Source of the DNA: Symbiodinium natans
Lineage: Eukaryota; Sar; Dinophyceae; Suessiales; Symbiodiniaceae
Length of the DNA: 64,000 nt
NCBI GenBank assembly: GCA_905221605.1
Contig: CAJNDS010001112.1
Location: 1,960,972 to 2,024,971 of the forward strand
Reading direction: 5' to 3'
Shown here in pieces: positions 11,743 to 20,792 of this stretch (position 1 is the first letter of the stretch; each line of letters opens with the position of its first letter). The translations under genes and the position numbers were made by a program. The notes beneath the pieces were generated by a model, which made no database searches, was not told where the DNA came from, and saw only the letters and a list, made by a program, of their open reading frames with translations.

Positions 11743-14700
11743 TGCTACATGTGTTTATATGTGCGTATGTATATACACATTTTTGTTGCACGAAAGAAGG
11801 AGTGTTTTCAAGGGCCCAGGGTTCGATCTTCAAGCCAATGTGAGGTCACCGTCCCAGGGCACCTGGGAGAACGCAAGGGCGTGAACACGCCGGACGTCAT
11901 TCTGCCAATGTCTCCAATCACGAAGAAGGCTCGAGTTTTGGGATGGGGGTTTAATGCGGGGCTCGGGCGCTGTTAAAATGGACCCGCTGAGCCAGTCGAA
12001 CTACCAAAGCTCATCTGAGTCAGCCGACAATCCCGTGCCCTAAGCCCTGAACCCTACCCCCTAAACCTTCTCTTTCAGTCAGCCAGGCGGGGGTCAGCCG
12101 ACAATCCCGTGCCCTAAGCCCTGAACCCTACCCCCTAAACCCCCTCTTTCAGTCAGCCCGGCAGGGGGGGCCAAAAAAAAAAGGGGTCATACACAGTTTG
12201 GATCAAGCCTCGCCTAGTTTGTCCGAGCGCCCTGGATGAATCCTAAACCCTAAACAAAAAAACCCTGGGTGTAGGGTTTCGGGTTTAGGGTTTAGGGAAA
12301 GCCCCAGGTTCTTCCATTCGCGCCCTCGCATCATTCTGGATGTATGTGCTGAAGAGCATCTTCTGTATGGTGTTGGAAAGTCCATGGTCCATAATTAACG
12401 ATACTACTGGCCCCAAATCCCTAAGTCTCCTGCTGGGCTTCGAAATCCCTCTCGGCCGTGTCCTCGCGGTAAGCATAGCAAGGGTTCGGGAACACAAAGC
12501 CCCCATTTCCTAGCGCAAAAGTCCCTTCAAGTCCCAACCCTGCATAGACCAGCTTCATGAATGAAACGCAGCAAGGTCTTCGAGGTTTTCGGGTTCAACC
12601 GAATAGCCGGCAGAGATCCCACAGAGAGTTCAGGGCCCTTGCTTCCAGGACAGAGAGGACCTGAAGTTCTGCTGCAAGCACTCCGTTGACTGGATCCTGA
12701 GTAGCTGAATTAGTACAGCTCAGGGAGGTTTAGGGTTTAGGGTTTAGGGTTTAGGGTTTAGGGTTTAGGGGTACACTTTACACTTTTTGGGGATACTCGA
12801 ATCCCCTATATAGCTGACTGTGTAGACTTTTTGTGGGCTTATGAACTCAGCAACTAAGGATTGCCATGTCTTTCGTCCAGAAGCATGAGGCACGAAGGGC
12901 GTCTGGCAGCCTGACCAAATGTTGGTGCGTTCCCTCAGGGTCCATGTACCTAGATAGTATATACTTGGGCCTTCAAGGGGTTCCTATATGGTAGCTTTAG
13001 GGTTCAAGCATATACTTGGCAGGCACATGGGCCCTTAGCATGTGTGGGTGAAAGGTCGCGGGGTTGGTGTGCGGGGTTCGGGGTTCTTTGGGGGTCGGAT
13101 TAGGGTATCAGAAATTCACTGTTGCGCTTGGTGACTTGTGTATGGGATTGCCCAAGCAGCCCCGAAAAACCCTAAACCCTAAACCCAAAACCCTAAACCC
13201 TAAACCCCTAAACCTCCCTGAGCCCGTGAACCCCATGGGCAGGACATGGAGGAACTGCGCGACATCGTTGTCGAGACCCACGGCCGACCGGACATCCGCC
13301 TGCTGGCCAAGATCGAGAAGCCCTCCGCGGTCGACGACCTTCAGAACCTGGCCCGAAAAAAGGATGGATTTAGGGTTTGAGGGTTTTTTTGGGTTTAGGG
13401 TTTAGGGTTTAGGGTTTAGGGTTTAGGGTTTAGGGTTTAGGGTTTAGGGCAAGGGTGGATAAAACCCACATTGAAGGTATATTTCCCTCTGCAAAGGGTG
13501 AAGGCAGGGTGTTGAGTCCCTCCTTTCCATACACGAACTATTGTCACCTTGGCTCCTGATCCCTACAACCCCACCCGAACCCACATACTCGATGGCCACC
13601 CAGCATAGCACTGGTAACTTCGTCCTCAGAATTCTACCTGAAAGGACTGGGGGCCCCCTAATCCCTAAACTGTTTGCCCTAAACCCTAAACCCTAAACCC
13701 TAAGTCAGCCCTACACCCTCGTCCCACACCTAGGAACATCTTGAAAGCATGCGACGGCGTGATGGTGGCCCGTGGCGACCTCGGCGTGGAGATGAACCCC
13801 CAGGACCCCTCAAGACCTCAAGACGCCCTCTGGTGCCCTCTACGTAGGGTTTAGGGTTAAGATTGAGGGTTTAGGGATTAGGGTTGAGGTTTCAGGGCAT
13901 GCAATATCTATACTAGGCGGGTGGCAAAAAACTACCCTAAACCCCTGACACCCTGAGATGTGATCGGATGTTGACACGATTTGCTCTCCTAGTCCCAGCC
14001 TCTGAACTCTTCCATGTGGGAGGACGTCCCTTTCGTGCAGAAGGAAATCATCCAAACTGCCCGGTTCCAGGGAAAGCCCGTCATCGTGGCCACGCAGACT
14101 CTCGGCTCTTTTCGCCGTTTCGGACATTTTTGTTCCACCCGCCGATCCTGACAAACACTTCCAAAAAACCCTAAACCCTAAACCCTAACCCCGATGCACT
14201 TCGGTTCCTTCGGGCCATTTTGGGTAGGAGTTGATGGCCCATGGCCCAAGACACGACCCTAAGAATCCCATGTCGCCCATGTCTGCTTGGGCTCGCGCGC
14301 CTGGTGTTCGGCTACGTAGTGGAAGAACAGAATCATCTAATAAGATAGTAGTACAGTATACAGTATAAGAATAGAATGCACAGTGGTAGAATATATAACA
14401 AGATACTCAATATATATATATATATACACATACATACATATACAGGCTTGTCGAAATTCAGTTTTGGTGGTGGAAGTAGTAACAGGGTTGGGAGCTTACG
14501 AGTGTAATCGCAAGCAACCAAGGATGTTGGAGACCATGATCACCAACCCCATGCCCACGCGCGCGGAGTGCAGCGACATTGCCAATGCCATCATTGACGG
14601 CTGTGATGCCGTCATGCTCAGCGGCGAGTCTGCGGCTACTTCAGACCGCACAGTCAGCAGCTTTTCCCAAAGGGCCCAATGTCCCTTAGGGAACATTCCT

Positions 14701-16341
14701 CAATGTATATAGGGATCCTTAGTATGATTCAATATATTGGGGCTCTTGGCCTAGGGAAGGAATGCGACTCAAACGTACACCCCCCCCCCCACTTCATTTA
14801 ATCAGCCCATGCATCTCCTCCTTTCAATGCCACCCGCCCTTCCTCGCCCCAACCCACTGGCGACTGGCGAACCCCTAAACCTTGAACCCCAAAACCCCTA
14901 CACCCCCCGAAACCCCTAAACCCCTAAACTCCCTTAACCCCAAAACCCCAAAACCCCCCGAAACCCTTAAACCATAAACCCCTAAACCGAAACTCCCCAA
15001 ACCCCCAAGCCCCCTAAACCCTGACCCTATACCCCCTCCATAGACTCCCGAAACTCCCTAAACCCCCTGAGCCCTAAACCCCTAACCCCTAAACCCCTAA
15101 ACTCCCTAAACCCCCCCTCTAACCCCCCAAAACACACCCTAAACCCTAAACCCTAAACCCTAAACTCCCTGAGCACAGGTTGGCAAGTACCCAGCGGAGG
15201 CCGTCACCATGCAGCGCCGGGTCATCGAGAGCGCCGAGTCGCGCATGGACTTGGCCGCTGGGCCTGGGGGGGGGGGGGGCTTCCCTAAGTCCTAAATACT
15301 AAACCCAAAACCCTTATATATACACACACTATATATATATATACTATGTAGAATATATATATATATATATACATATATGTATATACACATATAGTTCTAT
15401 ATTATGTAAATGCGCCCGGTGGTAACCTTTTTTTGGTTCCAGGTTCCCTTATAAAGTAGCACCCCCCCCCCCCAAAAAAAAAAATGCCCCTTATCATGTT
15501 ATGGTTGCTGGGCCACCAAGATATAGTTACATGTAAGTATATTGTCTCCAGAGGAGCTCAGGAAGTAGGTTTTCCTTTTATCGACATAAAGACTTCACAG
15601 GGGCGATGCTCGTTAAATCAATGGGGTCCGGGAAGTTGGGCTTAGGTGTGGGAAGATATGTGGGCCCCTGTCAGATACCAGGTAGTGATTATGTTGTTGT
15701 TTTTCCACATCATGAATCAGCCTAGCTGGCAGTCATGAACCAAGCGCTTGGAACAAGACTCTTGTCAAGTCACCTTGGCACACTTACACCTCAACTCTGT
15801 CTTCTTCACTCCAACGTGCTTCCAGCTTCGATTCCTAAACCCTTCACTCTATCTTGGCACGCTTGTCTCGGAGAGTTGTCCACGAGCTTGATTCTCATGG
15901 CTCAGGGTTGCTCCTGGGTTTAGGGCTTAGGGTTTAGGGCTGCATTCGACATGTTTCGAGCATATCAGAGCATGCAGAAGGGAGGGCTCAGTTGTGCAGC
16001 AACTTCGGCACACCATCCCTAGACCCTAAACCCTTAACCCTAAACCCTAACCCCTAGCCCTAAGCCCTAAACCCTATAAGCCCCATAAACCCTATAAACC
16101 CTAAACTCCAAACCGAAACCCCCAAGGCACGCGCGGGGCCCGGGTCCATCGGCATGGACCAGGGCCACAGCGGCTCACAGCTTGCCACCGAAGCCGTTCT
16201 CAGCTCGGCGGCAACTTTGGCCAAGGACCCGTCAGGGCATCAATGTAAGTCAGTACACATGTGTATGTACGACATGTAATATGTAGTATAGAATATATAG
16301 AATAATGTGTATATTGTATATACATATATGCACCATATGTA

Positions 16342-16372
<31 letters not shown>

Positions 16373-17890
16373 GCACGTAGTACTGTGCATATACACACAC
16401 ACATATATATACATATATACGTACATATGCAGCTCTTCAGTCGGTCCAGGGTCCAGAAGCAAGAAAACCTTGTCGTGCATCTTTTGTTGCTGGTACCGCG
16501 GTGCGCGGGTTGGGGAATGATATCCACTTTTTTTCATGTTTTGTGCCGGAAGGATCTATTGAACAACATGGTTTGCACATGTTTGCCTGCCGAAGATAGA
16601 AGGCCAGCCGTGCTTCCCCGAACAGTAAACGATCGCCCTTGGCCTAAACCTTGCAGATCTTACATGCGTGGGTGACCTTCGATGACATATTAGCCTGCGC
16701 ACCACAACAGAAGACGCACAGAGCAAAGCTCAAGCATGAAGGTCGAACCCCAAACCCGAAGCCTCATATTGCATGGGTTGAGTTCCTTTTTTTCCCACAG
16801 CTTAGCCGTTTGTGTAGCTGCAGAATCTTCTCCTGGCTTGAGATGTGAAGGATGAAGCGAGCCCTAAACCCTAAACCCTCAACCCTAAACCCTAAACCCC
16901 CCCTCCCCGACGAGGACATGAAAGCCTGTGCCATCGTTGTGTTCACCGCAACGGGAAACTCTGCTCGACTGCTGGCACAAAGGCGGCCAACGGCTTCGTG
17001 GTCCAAGAACTAAGGGTTTAGGCTTGAGGGTTTAGGGTTTAGGGGTTCATGGTTTCAGCGTTGAGGGTTATGGTCAAGCAAGGGTTTTGCGAGACTTTTG
17101 GAACCTTCACCCGTCCAAGGTATGCCACAAGAATAGCCTCGGCAGCAAACCCTGTAGCTTTGCATGTTCCCCCTTACACTAACAGGTCCTTGGGTACTGC
17201 CCCCCATGCACTCATTCACAGTCGTATAGTATTTGTAATAGCACTAGATAGTAGCCCCCAATATATCCCCTATTGTAGACTGTTAATGGGTGGGGGCAGG
17301 ACCCAAAGTACCCCCTATCATAATCCCTATTAAGGACTGTTCCTATAAGGGGGAACATCCCAACCTATAGGGTTTAGGGTTTAGGGTTTCGGGTTTAGGG
17401 TTTATAACCTTGCAGAATCCCAATTTTGGCATCCGGATCGCAGCATCCTGATCCCATGCGGTGAGCTCGCTGAATGCTTATTTACTTCTAAGTGCCCTAC
17501 CTCTGAGCTAATGATATTTGTTGAAGAACCTCCCAAAAACACTAAATGCATTCTTCCTTTTTAGGGTATTATGACAAGTAGTATCTTTTACTTTTACAGT
17601 AGGGGGTTCTTAAGCAAATAGTAGTAAATGGTTCGTCTTATCACACAGAGGACTCGATCAGTCAAGCTGCTTCGTCTCTGATGTCCGAACTCTCAACCCC
17701 TACTATGCGGTTCAGGGGGTTAGGGTGTAGGGTTTAGGGTGCTGCCCTTCCTCCCAGTGTCTTCGCATAGTACTGGCTAGGCCTCAGTCAACTGGCAAAA
17801 AATCGGGTTGAAGGTTGAAGGTTTAGTTTCTTAGGGTCTGAAGGCCAATCCTTAAACCTTACATCCAAGGCATTAAGGTTGAAAGTCTCC

Positions 17891-17921
<31 letters not shown>

Positions 17922-17932
17922 CTTCTCTCTCG

Positions 17933-17965
<33 letters not shown>

Positions 17966-18252
17966 CCTCCCTCCCTCTCCTTCAAGTATGTACATAGAAG
18001 CCATAAACCCTAAACCGTATTTTTGTTCGTAATGCCGAGCCGAGCCGCAGATTCGCTAAGATGCCAAGCCTGACGAATCCAGCCAGCTCTGGATCAGAAA
18101 AGACCAAACCAAAACCCTAAACCCCAAACCCTAAACCCTTATACAACCCTAAGTAAGCACATGCCAAGGTTCCCATCTTGGCAGTGTGCAAGTGCCTGGA
18201 AGTGGCCCGGCAGGCTCATCCCACAAGCCGGGGCGTCGTTCAAGGAGTTGGG
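5323..18252 (+). CDS. PYK: Pyruvate kinase, at least 21 exons
   Basis: Pyruvate kinase makes pyruvate and ATP from phosphoenolpyruvate and ADP at the end of glycolysis. Exons: 5323-5427, 6366-6407, 6835-6888, ~7034-7110, 7836-7862, 8375-8425, 9057-9108, 9820-9858, 10204-10266, 10781-10864, 11845-11928, 12649-12692, 12859-12889, 13243-13343, 13734-13803, 14023-14096, 14523-14634, 15179-~15256, ~16163-16225, 16915-16992, 18169-~18252. Joined in frame they carry the family motifs in order: [101 protein letters not shown]. About 430 residues are recovered. The start exon and last C-terminal exon(s) were not found. Of 19 resolved introns about 11 begin GC, 6 GA and 2 GT; all end AG, and the next exon starts with G. 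Introns hold telomeric arrays and introner elements. Confidence 0.93.
5481..5572. mobile_element. Inverted-repeat element, family B
   Basis: Arms GTGTCCATGTACCT and AGGTACATGGACCCGTAGGG. It sits in pyruvate kinase intron 1, just after a telomeric block. Confidence 0.8.
6133..6237. mobile_element. Inverted-repeat element, family B
   Basis: Diverged left arm AGGGTCCATGCCCCTCATT and strong right half GGGCCCAAGCAGTCCCTATT then AGGTACATGGACCC. This is the second family B copy in the same intron. Confidence 0.8.
6694..6812. mobile_element. Inverted-repeat element, family G
   Basis: TTCTTCCTTATTAAGGGCAA occurs twice (6698 and 6742), followed by TTCTTTTCGGGCTCCTAAGC and ACATAGTAG, the family G right arm. 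It lies just upstream of pyruvate kinase exon 3, inside intron 2. Confidence 0.7.
6940..7014. repeat. Tandem duplication in pyruvate kinase intron 3
   Basis: The unit GGTTCCTTTTATAGCTACTT followed by AYACCTAAGAAGTA is present twice (about 6940 and 6981). It makes up most of this 145-nt intron. Confidence 0.85.
7433..7512. repeat. Telomeric CCCTAAA array
   Basis: About 11 units in pyruvate kinase intron 4, one with a CCCTAGA variant. Confidence 0.95.
7579..7663. mobile_element. Inverted-repeat element, family C
   Basis: Arms TTGGGATGTTCCCCCTCATA and GTATAAGGGGGAACATCCCAA give a near-perfect hairpin of about 85 nt. It lies between two telomeric arrays. Confidence 0.9.
7666..7771. repeat. Telomeric CCCTAAA array
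   Basis: About 15 perfect units starting directly at the end of the family C element and ending shortly before exon 5 (7836). Confidence 0.96.
7836..10864 (+). CDS. PYK: Pyruvate kinase exons 5-10: lid (B) domain
   Basis: Exon 5 (HPIAILADM) joins exon 6 ([17 protein letters not shown]). The family normally has GPKLR or GPEIR, so Gln here is unusual. Exon 7 gives [17 protein letters not shown], exon 8 [13 protein letters not shown], exon 9 [20 protein letters not shown] and exon 10 [20 protein letters not shown] to FVECE. This is the beta-barrel lid that closes over the active site. The LPHPEI and LLLDDGK wording resembles bacterial, especially alphaproteobacterial, PykA more than animal enzymes; this is recall-based inference. 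Donors are GC except exon 7 (GA) and exon 9 (GT). Confidence 0.88.
7891..8130. repeat. Telomeric TTTAGGG array
   Basis: About 33 units with TTGAGGG, TTTGGGG and TTAGGG variants, in pyruvate kinase intron 5. Orientation is opposite to the array at 7666 across the 27-nt exon 5. Confidence 0.96.
8212..8356. mobile_element. Family D element split by a telomeric block
   Basis: Left arm CCAAAGAGCCCAATATCCCTTAA and right arm GGGATATTGGGCTCTTTGG are complementary, but about five TTTAGGG units (8238-8263) lie just inside the left arm. The element ends about 18 bases before exon 6. Confidence 0.85.
8458..8555. repeat. Half family C arm followed by telomeric array
   Basis: GTACTAACAGTCCTTAGCAGGATTA (8469 on) matches the left arm of family C, and the rest is replaced by about nine CCCTAAA units at 8492-8555. 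The right arm is missing. Confidence 0.65.
8696..8746. repeat. CT-rich microsatellite
   Basis: A (CT)n/(TCTCC)n tract in pyruvate kinase intron 6. Open frames crossing it (for example 8612-9061) are artefacts. Confidence 0.9.
9584..9687. mobile_element. Inverted-repeat element, family C
   Basis: Arms GGGATGTTCCACCCCTCAAC and TTAGTATAAGGGGGAGAACATCCCAA, running straight into a telomeric array at 9690. Confidence 0.85.
9690..9802. repeat. Telomeric CCCTAAA array
   Basis: About 16 units, the first few CCCTAAG variants, in pyruvate kinase intron 7; exon 8 starts 18 bases later at 9820. Confidence 0.95.
10276..10449. mobile_element. Family B element with internal telomeric block
   Basis: Left arm AGGGTCCATGTA is followed at once by about six TTTAGGG units, and the right part has GGGCCCAAGTAGATACCATT and CGCATGGAC. 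It sits directly after pyruvate kinase exon 9. Confidence 0.7.
10500..10560. repeat. GT/AT microsatellite
   Basis: A (GTGTATAT)n and (AT)n tract in pyruvate kinase intron 9. Confidence 0.85.
10600..10690. repeat. CCCTCT minisatellite
   Basis: A tandem CTCCCTCTCCCC 12-mer in pyruvate kinase intron 9. It creates spurious Glu/Arg/Gly-rich or Pro/Leu-rich frames on both strands. Confidence 0.9.
11385..11525. repeat. (AT)n/(ATGT)n microsatellite
   Basis: A long AT and TATG tract in pyruvate kinase intron 10; a second AT tract is at 11689-11740 and poly-C at 11630-11645. All Tyr/Ile-rich frames here are artefacts. Confidence 0.92.
11845..15256 (+). CDS. PYK: Pyruvate kinase exons 11-18: catalytic barrel
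   Basis: Exon 11 [20 protein letters not shown] and so on; 12 [15 protein letters not shown]; 13 [10 protein letters not shown]; 14 [10 protein letters not shown] to [14 protein letters not shown], with the general-acid Lys; 15 [20 protein letters not shown], with the Mg-binding Glu and Asp region; 16 [10 protein letters not shown] to GKPVIVATQ; 17 [20 protein letters not shown] to MLSGES; 18 [20 protein letters not shown]. Frame is kept at every junction. Exons 12-17 are joined mainly by GA-AG introns in which the first bases of the intron repeat at the start of the next exon, for example GGAC on both sides of intron 15. The end of exon 18 is uncertain by one codon. Confidence 0.93.
12019..12168. 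repeat. Tandem duplication of about 75 bp
   Basis: GTCAGCCGACAATCCCGTGC and the following CCCTAAGCCCTGAACCC section through CTTTCAGTCAGCC repeats once with few changes. Each copy ends in a pyrimidine-AG that looks like a splice acceptor. It is in pyruvate kinase intron 11. Confidence 0.85.
12693..12858 (+). mobile_element. Introner family A = pyruvate kinase intron 12
   Basis: The intron is one element. It opens GATCCTGAGTAGCTGAATTA, carries about six TTTAGGG units, then TACACTTTACACTTTTTGGG, and closes CAGCAACTAAG, the mirror of the opening TAGCTGAG arm. GA-AG splicing joins TG to GATTGCC in frame. GGAT is present on both sides. Confidence 0.88.
12935..13038. mobile_element. Inverted-repeat element, family B
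   Basis: Arms AGGGTCCATGTACCTAGATA and GGCACATGGGCCCTTAG with TATACTTGG on both sides. It is in pyruvate kinase intron 13. Confidence 0.85.
13384..13450. repeat. Telomeric TTTAGGG array
   Basis: About nine units in pyruvate kinase intron 14, starting 40 bases after the exon end. Confidence 0.95.
14663..14754. mobile_element. Inverted-repeat element, family D
   Basis: TTCCCAAAGGGCCCAATGTCC, internal GGGATCCTTAGTATGATTCA, right arm ATTGGGGCTCTTGG. It is in pyruvate kinase intron 17. Confidence 0.8.
14870..15176. repeat. Degenerate telomere-like block
   Basis: About 300 bases of CCCCTAAACC, CCCCGAAACC and CCCCAAAACC variants ending in four perfect CCCTAAA units just before exon 18. It looks like an old, mutated telomeric array. 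Confidence 0.85.
15300..15395. repeat. AT microsatellite
   Basis: TATA-rich tracts in pyruvate kinase intron 18. Confidence 0.85.
15413..15520. mobile_element. Inverted-repeat element, family F
   Basis: CCGGTGGTAACCTTTTTTTG, GGTTCCCTTATAAAGTA, right arm TGCTGGGCCACCAAG. It is in pyruvate kinase intron 18. Confidence 0.75.
16163..18252 (+). CDS. PYK: Pyruvate kinase exons 19-21: C-terminal domain, incomplete
   Basis: Exon 19 gives [20 protein letters not shown](K), exon 20 [20 protein letters not shown] then AQRRPT, and exon 21 [20 protein letters not shown] then RGVVQGVG. This matches the family pattern A..AIVV.T.SG.TAR, RP..PI.AV and RGV. The start of exon 19 is tentative because the DNA upstream also reads open. 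A further exon at 18415 (GAGAAAGG after CAG) would continue the frame with a GA-AG intron, but its product is not family-like, so the true last exon is unknown. The next gene starts at 18810. Confidence 0.85.
16270..16430. repeat. AT/GT microsatellite
   Basis: ATGTATAT-type tracts in pyruvate kinase intron 19. Tyr/Ile-rich ORFs on both strands here are artefacts. Confidence 0.9.
17162..17363. mobile_element. Inverted-repeat element, family C, enlarged
   Basis: Left arm ATGTTCCCCCTTACACTAAC and right arm TATAAGGGGGAACATCCCAA are about 200 bases apart, with a partial second copy of the centre (CCCCAATATATCCCCTATTG, TACCCCCTATCATAATCCCT). It is in pyruvate kinase intron 20. Confidence 0.8.
17521..17624. 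mobile_element. Inverted-repeat element, family G
   Basis: Left TTGAAGAACCTCCCAAAAAC, internal ATTCTTCCTTTTTAGGG, right GGGGGTTCTTAAGCAAATAG. It is in pyruvate kinase intron 20. Confidence 0.75.
17887..17975. repeat. CT microsatellite
   Basis: A (CT)n tract with CTT and CGC interruptions. The Glu/Arg-rich minus-strand frame across it is an artefact. Confidence 0.92.
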
Positions 18253-18295
18253 GAGACTTAGGGTTTAGGGTTGAGGGTTTAGGGTTTAGGGTTTA

Positions 18296-18402
18296 GGGTC
18301 CAGGTACCTATATACTATATACTTGAGCCCTAAAGCTACTAGGTAGGATTTTCTGAAATTCAAGGCCCAAGTATATGCTATACAGGTATACGTGGACTTA
18401 GG
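18296..18402. mobile_element. Inverted-repeat element, family B
   Basis: Arms GGGTCCAGGTACCTATATAC and GTATACGTGGACTTAGG, with ACTTGAGCCC/GGCCCAAGT inner arms. It is preceded by six telomeric units and followed by CAG, which could be a splice acceptor (18414). Confidence 0.8.
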
Positions 18403-18809
18403 GGGGTTGTTCAGGAGAAAGGAAGGGCCCCCATGACTTTACAAACTAAAGCTATGGGGCGTGTAGCTTACTTTAAGATCTGGGGAAGCCCGACCTTCAG
18501 GGACCGTGCCACGCCCCCTGGTTGTGTTACAGTTCTTCCATGGGTGGATGACGAGTGACCCACCGAGGACCTGCATTGGAGCCTTTGCTCATGCTTCAGG
18601 TCTATTTAGCTGCAAAAATTGGCTACGAGGGGTCCCAGAAGCGCAGCTGGGGTTTAGATCGAGGCTTCGGGGTTCGTCTTTGAAACGCCCAAAGCCCGGT
18701 CTGCTTGCCTTGTGTTTCGCAGCTCTATGCGTTTGGGGCCCAAGTGTTTGTTGGATCTAACCCTAAACCCTAAACCCTAAACCCTTACACTGGCAGCTGC
18801 CCCCACGCC

Positions 18810-20749
18810 ATGGCTCCCGTTTGTGTGCACGTTGCCTTGCTGAGTGGCCGAAGCACGTCCATCACCTCCAGCACCGAGTCTAGGTAGGCCCTTGGGACAT
18901 TTTACGTGTTTTCCCTTATTGTGGCTTCAGGGGATCATATCCTTGGAACATTGTAACCCTAAACCCTAAACCCTAAACCCTAAACCCTAAACCCTAAACC
19001 CTAAACCCTAAACCCTAAACCCTAAACCCTAACCCTAAACCCTTTTCGGAGGGTATTTTTTTGGCATCCTAGGAGTCCACTCTTCATGATCTCATGCTGC
19101 AGGCCCGGGATGCCTTGCAAGCTGGGGCCGGAGGCTTCGTCAATGGGGCCGGGGAGTTGCTAAGTCTTAAGTAGCTGAGTGAGGGTTTAGGGTTTAGGGT
19201 TTAGGGTTTAGGGTTTAGGGGTACAGTTTACACTTTTTGGGATACTAGAATCCCCTATAGACCTGAAAGTGTACACTGTTGCTGAGGTAGGCCCTATTTT
19301 ATGTTGGCATTTTTTCCCTTATTGGGTTTTAAGAGGATCATGTTGATCATATTCAGATATATTCAGGAATATCTTTCAGAGGGTTTTACGGGCCAGCCTA
19401 GGTTGTTGAGGCTGGAGCAGACGGTTGCCCAGGCGGGCATTCGAACGGACGATGTGCTGGTCCTCCAGGTTCGGCAGACATCAATTGCAGCCTCTATATC
19501 CCCCTTGAGAATGATTTTTTATTGTTGGTTAATTGTATACAACCCAAGAGGATATTAAACATACTAATTTTATGAAGGTTCTAAGGGGAGAATAGGCCTG
19601 TCAGCTGGCATTTGCCTCTCTCCGCGGTGACGGGTCTATTGCCAGCTGGGGTGAGAAGCAGAGCCGCTGCAGGGCTATCTGGGACCAGCTACTAGGATGC
19701 CCAGTACCCTTTTTTGGGGGTGTAGGTTCCCTTATAAACCCCTTTAAGCAAAAAAGGGCACCCTTTTGAATCCTAGGATACTGGGCAACCTAGGCTCAAG
19801 AGTGCACAGCAGGTCCAGGCCACGCGTGACAGCTTTGCTGCCATCTTGGCCACGGGTTCCGTGGTGACTTGGGGTGACTCCAAGCATGGTGGTGACTGCA
19901 GTGCTGTCCAGGCACAGTTGCAGAATGTGCAGCAGATCCAAGCTACCGTCAGTGCTTTTGCTGCCATTCGGCGTGATGGGTCTGTGGTCACCTGGGGTGA
20001 GTCAGCTCAAGGAGGCGACAGCAGCGTTGTCCAGGCGCAACTGCAAAGAGCGCAGCAGATCCAAGCTGCCCGTTATGCTTTTGCCGCCATCCTGGCCGAT
20101 GGATCCGTGGTCACGTGGGGTGAGGCAGCCATGGGTGGCGACAGCAGTGCTGTGCAGGCACAGCTGCAGAATGTGCAGCACATTCAGGCTGCAGAGAGGG
20201 CGTTTGCCGCCATCCGGGCCGACGGGTCCGTGGTCACCTGGGGCGATCCGCTCCGAGGCGGTGACAGCAGTGCTGTGCAGGCACAGTTGCAGAACGTGCA
20301 GCACATCCAGGCTTTAGGGTTTAGGGTTTAGGGTTTAGGGTTTAGGGTTTAGGGTTTAGGGTTTAGGGTTTAGGAGCCCAAGCGCGTTCAGAGTCAAAGC
20401 TCAAGCTCAAGCTGGAGCACATTGAACAAACACCAAGCCGAAGCAACACATGGTCACTTCTCTAAGATATGGTCCCGTTTGGGGTTACGATCATAACGCG
20501 GCCCCCCTTTGGGGTACAAAAAAGGGTCATTTTGAGAACTGACCACATGGACTAGCTCCTTCTAGTTGCTCTGGAGGGTGTTGGCCATGTGCTGGAAGGA
20601 TTGTTGCGGGCGGTTCCGGCGCGCTGCACAGCATGGTCCTCAAATAAGCCCGGGGCCCTGGCGCCGTTTACCCTCACACCGACAACTTACCCCCCCCCCC
20701 CCCCCCCCCCCCAAAAAAAAACAACAAAACATTAAGGAAAATTACAACT

Positions 20750-20792
<43 letters not shown>

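Noticed and set aside
11221-11976. Overlapping Tyr/Ile-rich ORFs on both strands
   Set aside because: They are translations of (AT)n and (ATGT)n microsatellites inside pyruvate kinase intron 10; only 11845-11928 is a real exon.
16200-16675. Tyr/Ile/His-rich ORFs on both strands
   Set aside because: AT/GT microsatellite within pyruvate kinase intron 19.
18415-18555. A last pyruvate kinase exon
   Set aside because: It would follow in frame through a GA-AG intron, but the product lacks family features, so it was not added to the gene.
20002-20304. Minus-strand ORFs opposite the RCC1-like exons (also 21054-21713)
   Set aside because: They are shadows of the repeated + strand coding sequence; the + frame has the recognisable DGSVVTWG repeat.
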